From the NCBI GenBank assembly GCA_031180805.1, contig JAPSLL010000006.1, positions 1-64,000 on the forward strand: 64,000 nt of DNA. The letters run 5' to 3'. The notes beneath the pieces are model-generated. The model made no database searches, was not told the origin of the DNA, and saw only the letters and a list, made by a program, of their open reading frames with translations. The position numbers and the translations under genes are program-made. Source of the stretch: Bacillus sp. (in: firmicutes) (GTDB lineage: Bacteria; Bacillota; Bacilli; Bacillales; Bacillaceae). Below are positions 28,403-37,411 of the stretch, piece after piece. Positions within the stretch are counted from its first letter, which is position 1. The number at the start of each line of letters is the position of its first letter.

Positions 28403-30616
28403 TTACGTGAGTTGAGAAAGAAACAATCGAATAAGTGGTTCAGAATGCAATCGAGTAGCAATAGATGGTGGCGTGACATTTACAGATGCTTCGAAAGGTA
28501 TACCTACCCAAAGATATTGTTCATCAATGATTATGAATGGAAATGACAGTGTCTCTCGCTCTGGACTTTCCGCTGGAATGAACGTAAGCTTTACAGACGC
28601 ATTTCGTTGCGATAACAAGCTTTCCCACTCTTTTGTTAACTGTTTGTTTGGCGGAAGTCCAATAATAATCGAGCGCTTTGCCTTTTTTAAATCATCAATA
28701 ATACGGTCAAGCTTTTTCGCATGAAACCATAATAATTTAGGATGTTGATGTTGGATCCATTTACCAATCAGGTGTGGATCAATCTTTTGCTTATGCCCTA
28801 TCTGGTATTCGACAAGCTTTCTAATTGTCTTGCTGCGATAGACATGCGCTTGAATATATTTGTGGTCACTCACATGGATAAATTTCCCTCTAGTTCGTGT
28901 GATCGCTACATTTATTAATCTTTCACTATCTCTTCCAATAAGCAGCATACCTGGCCTTGTTTGTGGATTGCTTTCAACTGTATCAAATACCATTACATCG
29001 CGTTCACTTCCTTGAAAACGATGGACAGTTGCAGAAATAATATCAGCGTCTATTAACTCTTTCTGGTAAATATCAGCAAGCAATGTATCCATAAATTCAG
29101 CTTGAGCACGATAGGGTGTAACATATCCAATAGATCTTGCCCCTGCTAAATACGCTTCATGAATAACTTGAAATGATAGGAATAGCTGCCATAGATTAAA
29201 CCTTGAATGTGAAGTTTTTTCACGAAGACAATAATTGCCCATCCCACTGCTGTTTAATAATACGGAAGACATCCCTTGAAATGGAGCCCTCTCAACAATT
29301 GCATTTCTTGATTTTTTCACACTTTCATGGTCATCAACTAATGAATGATAAATATAATGATTTGTAAATGCAGATATCTCTGGATGCATCCTCCGTTGTT
29401 CCTTTAAGATAAAAAGCTGAGCATGTGGGCTAGTATCCTTTGCTCCATCTTCTAACCAATCGATTACATTTGCTTTATGAAATATATCTTCACGTAACCA
29501 CGAATCGACTAATGGATGCTTAGCTGTTGCGATTGGAGGTAGCTGTTTAAAGTCCCCACATATAATTAAACGACTGCCAAGTGTTGCGGCAAAGCCAATT
29601 TGCGGTACGTATGCCATGCTTACCTCATCAATAATCACCAAATCATAGTTTGCTTCATAAATAATCGGATCAGTTGCTGCTTTCGCTAACGTCGTCCCGA
29701 CTATTTCGGCATCCTTTACAAATTGAATTTCCTTTTGACGAATTTTCTCTACTACTTGAGCAAGTTTACGTTCAATTTCTAATAGCTCCTCAGAGTCGCG
29801 TTTACTATACGATTGTCCAAGTATTTGCTTAAGGCTATTTCGTTCTTCGAGATAATGTGTTCGTTTCGCAACGAGCTCTGGGGCATGCTTAAGCAATAAA
29901 TCGTTAGCAGTAATCGATGTATTTGCTTCTAAAACCACTTGATTACCATATCGTAAAATATCTCCTTCACGAGACTTTCCTTTTTTATTGATAAAATGAG
30001 AGATTTCTGCCATTAACACATCAACAGCTTGGTTACTTTGGGCTAGAACTAATACTTTTTGCCCTTTCACATATTTATTTGCTGCAACTCGTGCAAGTGT
30101 GTACGTTTTACCTGTACCAGGCGGTCCCCATACAAATGTTACGGGATTATATTTGCTACGAATGATAAGTTCGTGGACATTTGATTTAAATGTTTTTTGC
30201 GGATGCTTTGTTTCATTTGCAGGATTCATTAACCTTTTTATTCGTGCCCTTTTGAGCTTATTATCTTTTATTTCTTCTAAGCGTTCATGTAATTCATTTA
30301 ACAATTCCCACGGGTCATAAACGAGAAATAGATCATCTAACATTGTTCCTAATGATGCATCAATAGAAAGAATTACACTTTTTCCTTCTGAAGATAATAT
30401 TCTTCCTTTAAGTGAAATTGGTTCAAGCACAATAATCGAACCGATTGGTATGTTTAGCTGACGAGGTGTTTCAAAAAAATATGTATAACCCTCATCCTTT
30501 TTCATTAACTGGCCATTTATTAACGGATATTTTGAGCGACCGATATTTTTTAAATGATTGATTTCTGCTCGCAATGCCTTTTGCCATACTTTTAAATAAT
30601 AACTGGTTGATTTCAT
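28403..30616 (-). CDS. SF1 helicase (Upf1/IGHMBP2/DNA2-like) with C-terminal extension
   Basis: FVWGPPGTGKTYTLARVA, LVIIDEVSMAYVP, LIICGDFKQLPPIA, ILKEQRRMHPEIS, TVHRFQGSERDVMVFDTV, VAITRTRGKFIHV. Confidence 0.94.
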   Translation of the reverse strand: MKSTSYYLKVWQKALRAEINHLKNIGRSKYPLINGQLMKKDEGYTYFFETPRQLNIPIGSIIVLEPISLKGRILSSEGKSVILSIDASLGTMLDDLFLVYDPWELLNELHERLEEIKDNKLKRARIKRLMNPANETKHPQKTFKSNVHELIIRSKYNPVTFVWGPPGTGKTYTLARVAANKYVKGQKVLVLAQSNQAVDVLMAEISHFINKKGKSREGDILRYGNQVVLEANTSITANDLLLKHAPELVAKRTHYLEERNSLKQILGQSYSKRDSEELLEIERKLAQVVEKIRQKEIQFVKDAEIVGTTLAKAATDPIIYEANYDLVIIDEVSMAYVPQIGFAATLGSRLIICGDFKQLPPIATAKHPLVDSWLREDIFHKANVIDWLEDGAKDTSPHAQLFILKEQRRMHPEISAFTNHYIYHSLVDDHESVKKSRNAIVERAPFQGMSSVLLNSSGMGNYCLREKTSHSRFNLWQLFLSFQVIHEAYLAGARSIGYVTPYRAQAEFMDTLLADIYQKELIDADIISATVHRFQGSERDVMVFDTVESNPQTRPGMLLIGRDSERLINVAITRTRGKFIHVSDHKYIQAHVYRSKTIRKLVEYQIGHKQKIDPHLIGKWIQHQHPKLLWFHAKKLDRIIDDLKKAKRSIIIGLPPNKQLTKEWESLLSQRNASVKLTFIPAESPERETLSFPFIIIDEQYLWVGIPFEASVNVTPPSIATRLHSEPLIRLFLSQLT

Positions 30617-30742
30617 TATTTTCAGCTTCCTTAAAATATGTTCCTTGTATGTGAATGCTAACTATACCATTTTGAAAAGTAAAAATCTATTCAAGTATTA
30701 GTAAGATTAGAGAATATGAGTATGTTAAGGCCAACATAAAAA

Positions 30743-30819
30743 AGCAACCTGTTTGTGAAGTGCCTTATAAATATTAGATTGATGTCTAACGTTTATAAGG
30801 ATTTCATTGACAGGCTGCT
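30743..30819. repeat. Long imperfect intergenic hairpin (about 35-bp arms)
   Basis: AGCAACCTGTTTGTGAAGTGCCTTATAAATATTAGA ... TCTAACGTTTATAAGGATTTCATTGACAGGCTGCT with loop TTGATG. Confidence 0.65.
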
Positions 30820-30829
30820 TACTGATTTG

Positions 30830-31621
30830 TTACTTGTTATTTAATTCAGCTAATATTGGGTATAATTCCTCAAGATGTGTGATTTCATATGTTGGGATTA
30901 CTTCATTTCTCTCTTTATTATGTCGATTAATCCAAACTGATTTCATCCCGATGCGTGATGAACCTAAAATATCTGTCATTAAATTATCTCCGACCATGAT
31001 CGCTTCATCTTTTGATAGGTTCATTTTTTCTAAAGCATGCTCAAATATGGAAGGATCCGGCTTACCGCGACCAAAGGCACCAGAAATAATAATATGTTCA
31101 AAGTATGGAACAAGCTCTGGAGTGATTTCTAATTTCGTATTTTGTAGGTCAGGTGAACCGTTTGTTAAGAGAAGGAGACGATAGTCCTCCTTTAACGTAT
31201 CTAAAACCTTAAAAGACTCCTCATATACAAAGGGGCTTTTCCGTCTTTGAGCAGGAAATTCTTCAGCTAATTTAGCAGCAAATTCACTGTTATCGATTCC
31301 ACATGCCTTTAGTCCTCTTGCCCAAGCATCCTTCCGATATGAAGGAACGATTTTCGCCATTTTTTTGAAATTTTCTTCATCATCAAGGAAATTCCCCCAA
31401 AGTCCTTCAAAAGGGTTTATTCCAATCATTTGTGTAAATTCATATGTTTCATAAGAAGAATACAATTCTCTAGCCTCTTGGCGGACAGCTTCTTCAAGCT
31501 TTTCTGCATCAATACCAAATTCGGCTTCTGCGAGTTTACATGTAGCAACGAATGCTTCTTTAACACTTTTCTGATCCCATAGTAATGTATCATCTAAATC
31601 AAAAAAAATAGCCTTAATCAA
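30830..31621 (-). CDS. HAD-superfamily hydrolase
   Basis: [54 protein letters not shown]. Confidence 0.93.
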   Translation of the reverse strand: MIKAIFFDLDDTLLWDQKSVKEAFVATCKLAEAEFGIDAEKLEEAVRQEARELYSSYETYEFTQMIGINPFEGLWGNFLDDEENFKKMAKIVPSYRKDAWARGLKACGIDNSEFAAKLAEEFPAQRRKSPFVYEESFKVLDTLKEDYRLLLLTNGSPDLQNTKLEITPELVPYFEHIIISGAFGRGKPDPSIFEHALEKMNLSKDEAIMVGDNLMTDILGSSRIGMKSVWINRHNKERNEVIPTYEITHLEELYPILAELNNK

Positions 31622-31750
31622 TTTTGCTCCTCCAATTCTCTGTGCGGCAATTGCTTCATATTTATCCTATTTACAAAATAGATTACAGAGAATTAATTGA
31701 TATGTAAATAGAATTTTAGAAAACTATAAAAATTTTGTCTATTCTTTAAA

Positions 31751-32785
31751 TTAAACTTTAAGTTTGGCTGTAGATTCTCTTATGATCAATTCACATGTTA
31801 GCAATATTTTTTCAAATTGTTCCTTCCTGCTATGAATTTGGTCGATTAGCACTGTAACAGCTTTTTTACCTAGCTGTTCTTTCGGAACATGAATCGTTGT
31901 TAATGTTGGCGAATTTAAATATGAGCTTTCAATGTTATCAAAACCTGTGATGGAAATATCTTCTGGAATGTTAAGCTTTTTTGCCTTTAGTAAGTCTATC
32001 ATGTATAAAGCAATAGAATCATTAGCACAGACAATTGCAGTAGGCATATCATTACGAGCTAATGTTATATCCAGCCATTTTTTTGCACTTATGATCATTT
32101 CCTCATAATCTTTTTCTCTTTTTTCTAGATAAACTTCATTTGTTTTCGGGACTAATTGATGAGACTCAAGTGCACTGCGAAAACCTAACCATCTGTCATA
32201 AAAGCTTCTTGAAAAGTATATATCTCCAATAAAAATCAAATCTCGATGTCCGAGACCAATTAAATAATTCGTTAGTTGAAAGCTACTATCGAAATTATTC
32301 GCAAAAATAGTGTCAGTCGAAAATAATGGCTCTTCATCATCAATTAATACGACTGGAATCTCCCATTTTTTAAATTCTAATAGGATATTAGTTGAAATAT
32401 GTCCCACACAAATAATTCCAATGAAGCCTTTAGGGTTTATAACAGATGAAAAGCTATCCGTTTCTGTCATCATGACGATACCTAAGGAATGACCTTCTAA
32501 TTCATTTGATATTCCATCAATAATTCTTCCCCAATAAATTGAGTCTTGATATTGGCTTTTCGGTAAGACTACTAGTACATTATTTTGCCCTGCTTTAGTA
32601 GAATGAAGCGGATCTTTGGCGTTTGCAAGTATTTGAGGTTGATAGCCTAATTGTTTTGCAGCTTCAAGAACTTTATCTCGAGTTGCATCCTTTACTCCAC
32701 TTTTACCGGATAATGCCCGTGACACGACATATTTCGATACTCCTAAATAATCGGCAATTTGCTGAATGGTAACCTTTTTACCCAT
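31751..32785 (-). CDS. LacI-family transcriptional regulator
   Basis: KVTIQQIADYLGVSKYVVSRALSGKSGVKDATRDKVLEAAKQLGYQPQ; periplasmic-binding-like effector domain. Confidence 0.95.
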   Translation of the reverse strand: MGKKVTIQQIADYLGVSKYVVSRALSGKSGVKDATRDKVLEAAKQLGYQPQILANAKDPLHSTKAGQNNVLVVLPKSQYQDSIYWGRIIDGISNELEGHSLGIVMMTETDSFSSVINPKGFIGIICVGHISTNILLEFKKWEIPVVLIDDEEPLFSTDTIFANNFDSSFQLTNYLIGLGHRDLIFIGDIYFSRSFYDRWLGFRSALESHQLVPKTNEVYLEKREKDYEEMIISAKKWLDITLARNDMPTAIVCANDSIALYMIDLLKAKKLNIPEDISITGFDNIESSYLNSPTLTTIHVPKEQLGKKAVTVLIDQIHSRKEQFEKILLTCELIIRESTAKLKV

Positions 32786-32866
32786 TTGTACACCTCATTA
32801 AACAGTCAAAACTATATCTTTTTCATTCCTTAACTATTCATTTGATAGATTGACTTAAGAACCAAC

Positions 32867-33688
32867 TTATACTGTAATGGCTTGATTAAGAATAAATTGC
32901 TCAACAACCTTTGCAACACCGTCGTTCATATTCGTATCTGTTACATAATTTGCGGCTAATTTTATATCCTCAGGTGCATTTCCCATTGCAACGCCTAGAC
33001 CAGCAAACTCAATCATTGAAAGGTCATTATAGCTATCACCTATTGCAATTACTTCTTCACGTTTAATACCACATACGTTAATCAATTGATTTAGACTTGT
33101 CCCTTTTGTCACATCTTTTTCTGTAAACTCTAAGAAAAATGGCTTTGAACGCATGACACTATATTCGTCAGCTAATTCAGCTTGGAGTTTTTCCTCAACT
33201 AATTTTAACTTTTCAGGTGTATCAACCATTAATGATTTAACAACAGGTTCTGTGATTGCTGCTTTAAAATTTGGCACGACGCGAATCGGTAATCCAGTTA
33301 ATTCAGATTCGATTTTCGTATATTGATTGTCTTGATCTGTGATGATTTCATCACCAACATATGTATGAATGTATACATTTTCTCGACGACTTAAATCATA
33401 TAAATCGTGAACTTGGTTCATTGATAGAGTACTGCTGAAGAGTTCTTCATTTGTTTGGCAGTTAATTATTTTTCCGCCATTAAAGGATAAGATAAAGCTA
33501 CCATATTTCGCTAGAGAAAGCTCGTTTGCGATTGCTTTCATTCCAAATGTTGGTCTTCCTGAAGCAAGGACAACCTTAACACCCTTTTCTTGTGCATCCA
33601 TTAATGCTTTTTTTGTACGTTCCGAAATTGAGTGGTCGTCACGTAGTAGTGTATCATCTAAATCTAGTACAATCATTTTATATGTCAT
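32867..33688 (-). CDS. Cof-type HAD-IIB phosphatase
   Basis: MIVLDLDDTLLRDDHSISERTK, VIAIGDSYNDLSMIEFAGLGVAMGNAPEDIK. Confidence 0.95.
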   Translation of the reverse strand: MTYKMIVLDLDDTLLRDDHSISERTKKALMDAQEKGVKVVLASGRPTFGMKAIANELSLAKYGSFILSFNGGKIINCQTNEELFSSTLSMNQVHDLYDLSRRENVYIHTYVGDEIITDQDNQYTKIESELTGLPIRVVPNFKAAITEPVVKSLMVDTPEKLKLVEEKLQAELADEYSVMRSKPFFLEFTEKDVTKGTSLNQLINVCGIKREEVIAIGDSYNDLSMIEFAGLGVAMGNAPEDIKLAANYVTDTNMNDGVAKVVEQFILNQAITV

Positions 33689-33859
33689 GTTTTAAAATTC
33701 CTTTCTATATGCAAGTACCTATAATCCTACTATAAAATTAACATAAAAGGAATATTTGGCTGAATTAGACCTTCCTCATGTTTTCGTTATAAATTATTGC
33801 TTTCAATAATATAAAAAAATAAGAATGTCCTATCGATTCAATAGCAACATATGAAAAAA

Positions 33860-33980
33860 GAGGCTGGCTCAAAATGAACGGTTCAGACCCCATAAAACAC
33901 TGGTATATAGACTAATGAAAAGGTTAGTTTACTATATACCAGTGTTTTTTGGAGGGGTCAGACCCTTTTGAGTCACCCTC
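33860..33980. repeat. 121-bp imperfect palindrome, MITE-like and/or long terminator hairpin
   Basis: GAGGCTGGCTCAAAA ... TTTTGAGTCACCCTC outer arms; GGTTCAGACCCC / GGGGTCAGACCC middle arms; AAAACACTGGTATATAG / CTATATACCAGTGTTTT inner arms. Confidence 0.75.
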
Positions 33981-33986
33981 TATATA

Positions 33987-34925
33987 TTATAATTTTGCTG
34001 CAGCTTCCTTTGAAGTTAGGATTTGCACTTCAATTGAACCACCAGCTGTATCGACTATTGTTCTAATCATTACGGGATAATCTTTATTGTTTATAAATTT
34101 AAAATCAGGACCGTTCCAGGAAACTGTTGCATCTTTACCTGTTGGTACATAACCAACTGAACGGGAATGTGAGTGAACTTCAATCACTTCTAACCCTGCA
34201 TTCATTACTGCGTTGTACAGAGTTGATGATGTTTGACATATCCCACCGCCAATACCTTCTACAAATTCTTTATCAACTATTTCCATTGCTTTTTGGTATC
34301 CTCTTTCAGGTGTTCGTTCACCAACAACTAAATTATAATAAAAGCGATCTCCTGGCCCTAAAACGATTTGGTTTATCGCTCCTGCTGATAATGCAATATT
34401 ATGTGTTCGCCCTTTTATACTTGCATTAAATGTCGTTTTATAGCTTCCAATAACGACCTCATCGATACCTTTAACGGTCTCCTGTGTGACATTAGGTGCT
34501 TTTTCTTCGATTGGCAATACAATTGATTTGTCAAGGGCACGAATATTTTTTAATGATTCGACTAATTTTTCTTCGTCTAAAACGACACGACTTTGACCCT
34601 TTGTAAGCTGACCATTTGATAGTTTTACTGGAACCATCGGTTGGTCTAATTTACTTGCTAATTCATCCGCAAGTGTTTTTAATTGTTGCTCATACTCTTT
34701 AGAATTTACCGCTAATGTCGGTTTATAGGAATATAGTACTTCTTTAGTTGTTGGGTGTAATAAGTCTACATTAAATTCCACTGACTTCTCAGCTAGCTGA
34801 AACGTACTGCTTCCCATCGCTTTCACTGTTAGCGTTTCATCTTCTTTAGAACCACTTGCCAAACCAGTACTACAACCTGAAACCATTAATAATAATAGTA
34901 TCGAAGAAACATATTTTTTGTACAT
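33987..34925 (-). CDS. VanW-family protein (lipoprotein-like N-terminus)
   Basis: MVSGCSTG lipobox; GGGICQTSSTLYNAVMNAGLEVIEVHSHSRSVGYVPTGKDATVSW. Confidence 0.92.
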   Translation of the reverse strand: MYKKYVSSILLLLMVSGCSTGLASGSKEDETLTVKAMGSSTFQLAEKSVEFNVDLLHPTTKEVLYSYKPTLAVNSKEYEQQLKTLADELASKLDQPMVPVKLSNGQLTKGQSRVVLDEEKLVESLKNIRALDKSIVLPIEEKAPNVTQETVKGIDEVVIGSYKTTFNASIKGRTHNIALSAGAINQIVLGPGDRFYYNLVVGERTPERGYQKAMEIVDKEFVEGIGGGICQTSSTLYNAVMNAGLEVIEVHSHSRSVGYVPTGKDATVSWNGPDFKFINNKDYPVMIRTIVDTAGGSIEVQILTSKEAAAKL

Positions 34926-35283
34926 TCTCTCTCCCACATTTCCCACTAAGATATTCTTTCTGTTTTTTTAGTAATTTAACCCACTTTATAAATTGCCTTT
35001 AGTAAACACCCCTTATATCTTATAATCCAATTACCAACAATTACATTTATATTCAGGAGATAATAAAATATCCTTAGAAGTGTTAAAAATTACCTTTAAC
35101 TAGGATGAAAATCATAAATTGTTTAATTTTCATTTTACTATAATTTTCATAAAATGGTTAAAATAAAAATTAAATTATTTTTTTATTTATCATCTTATAT
35201 AGTAAGACGTTTTAATAAAGGAGAATGTTTCATTTTTTTACTTTGTTACACAAGTTAGGGAGAATGCTTTTGTTTCCCTTCAA

Positions 35284-35320
35284 AAAAAGAAGACCACTAT
35301 TAGAACGCGGTCTCCGATTT
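35284..35320 (-). terminator. Intrinsic terminator of ilvE
   Basis: AAAAAAGAAGACCACTATTAGAACGCGGTCTCC dyad read on the minus strand. Confidence 0.5.
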
Positions 35321-35328
35321 TCTATTTA

Positions 35329-36399
35329 TTAGTTAACTTCAACGATCCAATTAAATAAATCCTCATGTTTACCTGTTTGGATCCCTGTTAATGTATCGTA
35401 TAATTTTTTTGAAAGTTCACCAGTATTACCATTATTAAGAACCATTTTTTCATCATTATAGAAAAATTCACCGATTGGCGAAATAACGGCAGCTGTCCCT
35501 GTTCCAAATGCTTCTTGAAGGAGGCCATCTTTATAAGCCTGATAAACTTCTTCCATCGAAATTCTTTTCTCACTAACAGGAATACCCCAATGTTTTAAGA
35601 GGTGAATGATTGAGTTTCTTGTTACACCCTCTAAAATGCTACCGTTAAGAGCTGGTGTTACGACTTCCCCGTTGATTTTGAAGAAAATATTCATACTGCC
35701 GACTTCTTCGATGTATTTTTTCTCAAGTCCATCTAACCAAAGAACTTGTGAATATCCATTCTTTTCTGCATTTTCCTGTGCCTTTAAGCTTGCTGCATAG
35801 TTAGCACCTGTTTTTGCTGTACCAGTTCCACCTTTAACGGCACGAACATAATTGTCCTCAACATAAATTTTTACAGGCTTAATACCTTCTTTATAATAAG
35901 AACCTACCGGTGAAAGAATAATCATAAATCGATAATATTTAGATGGAGCAACGCCGAGATAATATTCAGTAGGTATAATAAATGGACGAATGTAAAGGGA
36001 TGTTCCAGGTGCACTTGGAATCCAATCCTTTTCAATTGAAACTAATTGCTTTAATGCCTCTGCTGCAAACTCTTCATCAATATGTGGAATACAGAGGCGA
36101 TCATTTGATAAGTTTAACCGTTGAAAGTTTTTGTCAGGTCTAAATAAGAAAATTTTATCCTCTTTCGTACGGTATGCTTTTAAACCTTCAAAAACCGTTT
36201 GCCCATAATGGAACACCATTGTTGATGGATAAAGACTAATAGGCTCATAAGGAACAATTCGTGGATCATACCAGCCTTTTTCCTCACTATAGTCCATTAC
36301 AAACATGTGATCTGTAAATACACGTCCGAACTCTAAAGATGATGGATTCGGTTTTTCTTTTCTAGTTGTACTTAGGGTAATGTTGATCTTATTTGTCAT
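35329..36399 (-). CDS. ilvE: Branched-chain amino acid aminotransferase (class IV)
   Basis: VFHYGQTVFEGLKAYRTKEDKIFLFRPDKNFQRL, YIRPFIIPTEYYLGVAPS, GTAKTGANYAASLKAQ, EAFGTGTAAVISPIG. Confidence 0.96.
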   Translation of the reverse strand: MTNKINITLSTTRKEKPNPSSLEFGRVFTDHMFVMDYSEEKGWYDPRIVPYEPISLYPSTMVFHYGQTVFEGLKAYRTKEDKIFLFRPDKNFQRLNLSNDRLCIPHIDEEFAAEALKQLVSIEKDWIPSAPGTSLYIRPFIIPTEYYLGVAPSKYYRFMIILSPVGSYYKEGIKPVKIYVEDNYVRAVKGGTGTAKTGANYAASLKAQENAEKNGYSQVLWLDGLEKKYIEEVGSMNIFFKINGEVVTPALNGSILEGVTRNSIIHLLKHWGIPVSEKRISMEEVYQAYKDGLLQEAFGTGTAAVISPIGEFFYNDEKMVLNNGNTGELSKKLYDTLTGIQTGKHEDLFNWIVEVN

Positions 36400-36629
36400 A
36401 GCTAACTCTCCCAGTTCAAAATAAAATTAAACTTAGCTATTATCGAAATAATAACCTTCTTCTGATAACGAAATATCTGTTAACCTATTTTATAACTTTT
36501 CTCATATAATTAACAACTGTTTTTCGACAAAAGATTCAAAATAATCTATAAAAATAAAAAATGAGTTAATCGTAAACTATTTATGTATCATTTTTCTTGT
36601 GGAAATTCATTTTCATTTAATTTTGTTTA

Positions 36630-36710
36630 GAAGTAGTCTATATTTATTAAATTTTCATTATACTCAACTAATAGTTTTCCAAATTGAGGAATTTCATTAT
36701 TAAATATCTA
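36630..36710 (-). pseudogene. Degenerate fragment paralogous to the neighbouring 72-aa ORF
   Basis: Minus-strand frame reads ...NEIPQFGKLLVEYNENLINIDYF. Compare DVNDGDLKVEYNEDLINEAIVID in the ORF at 37066..37284. Confidence 0.5.
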
Positions 36711-37065
36711 TAATTCATAATGCTTATCTTGAGTCCCCATTCTAACTGTTTCCATTGTTGTTTGTCCAGTAAAGCAACTATTTATCCTCTATTAGAATAT
36801 CAGCACCATTCATTTCAAGCTTTATTATCATTAGTATCAAAATGAATCGATATTAATACATATAATTTTAATCTGCTTTCTATAATTTTCTTCTCTGTTT
36901 ACTTTTTAATTGAAATATTCGATATCTCATCATGTGTAACTAAAGGAAGGAATAAATATAAGAGTGGTAAATGTTTGATATAAGTATGTGACATCTATTG
37001 CAGTATAATAAAAAGAAACAGTATATACTACTGCCTCTTAATGTGTGGATTTTTCAGTTTATCTT

Positions 37066-37284
37066 TCACCGCTGATTAATTGTTATCCCTTTACTTTTGA
37101 GCGTATCTATAACGATTGCTTCATTTATTAGATCTTCATTGTATTCAACCTTTAAATCTCCATCATTTACATCAATTAACGCTCTTTCAATACCATCGAT
37201 GGTTAAGAGGAATTTTTCAAGTTCACGGTAATTGTCTTTGTTTTCATTATGTAATGTAAATGTTGTTGTTTTCATTCTGTTCAC
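37066..37284 (-). CDS. Small HMA-like fold protein lacking CXXC (72 aa)
   Basis: TTTFTLHNENKDNYRELEKFLLTIDGIERALIDVNDGDLKVEYNEDLINEAIVIDTLKSKG: an HMA-like pattern without metal-binding cysteines; AGGAGGTGA RBS. Confidence 0.65.
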   Translation of the reverse strand: MNRMKTTTFTLHNENKDNYRELEKFLLTIDGIERALIDVNDGDLKVEYNEDLINEAIVIDTLKSKGITINQR

Positions 37285-37376
37285 CTCCTAACGAATTTCT
37301 TTGTAGTTAGTTTTTGATGTACCGCTGATTTTATCCAAAATTTATTTTTAGAATAGACGTTTAAAGATTTCATGTA

Positions 37377-37405
37377 AAAAAGCATCGAAAATTCGATGCT
37401 TTTCC
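37377..37405 (-). terminator. Intrinsic terminator
   Basis: AAAAAAGCATCGAAAATTCGATGCTTTTCC. Confidence 0.65.
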
Positions 37406-37411
37406 AAGTAA

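Noticed and set aside
36400-36630. Possible T-box or CodY site upstream of ilvE
   Set aside because: No T-box sequence or terminator is visible, and no convincing AATTTTCWGAAAATT match was found by eye.
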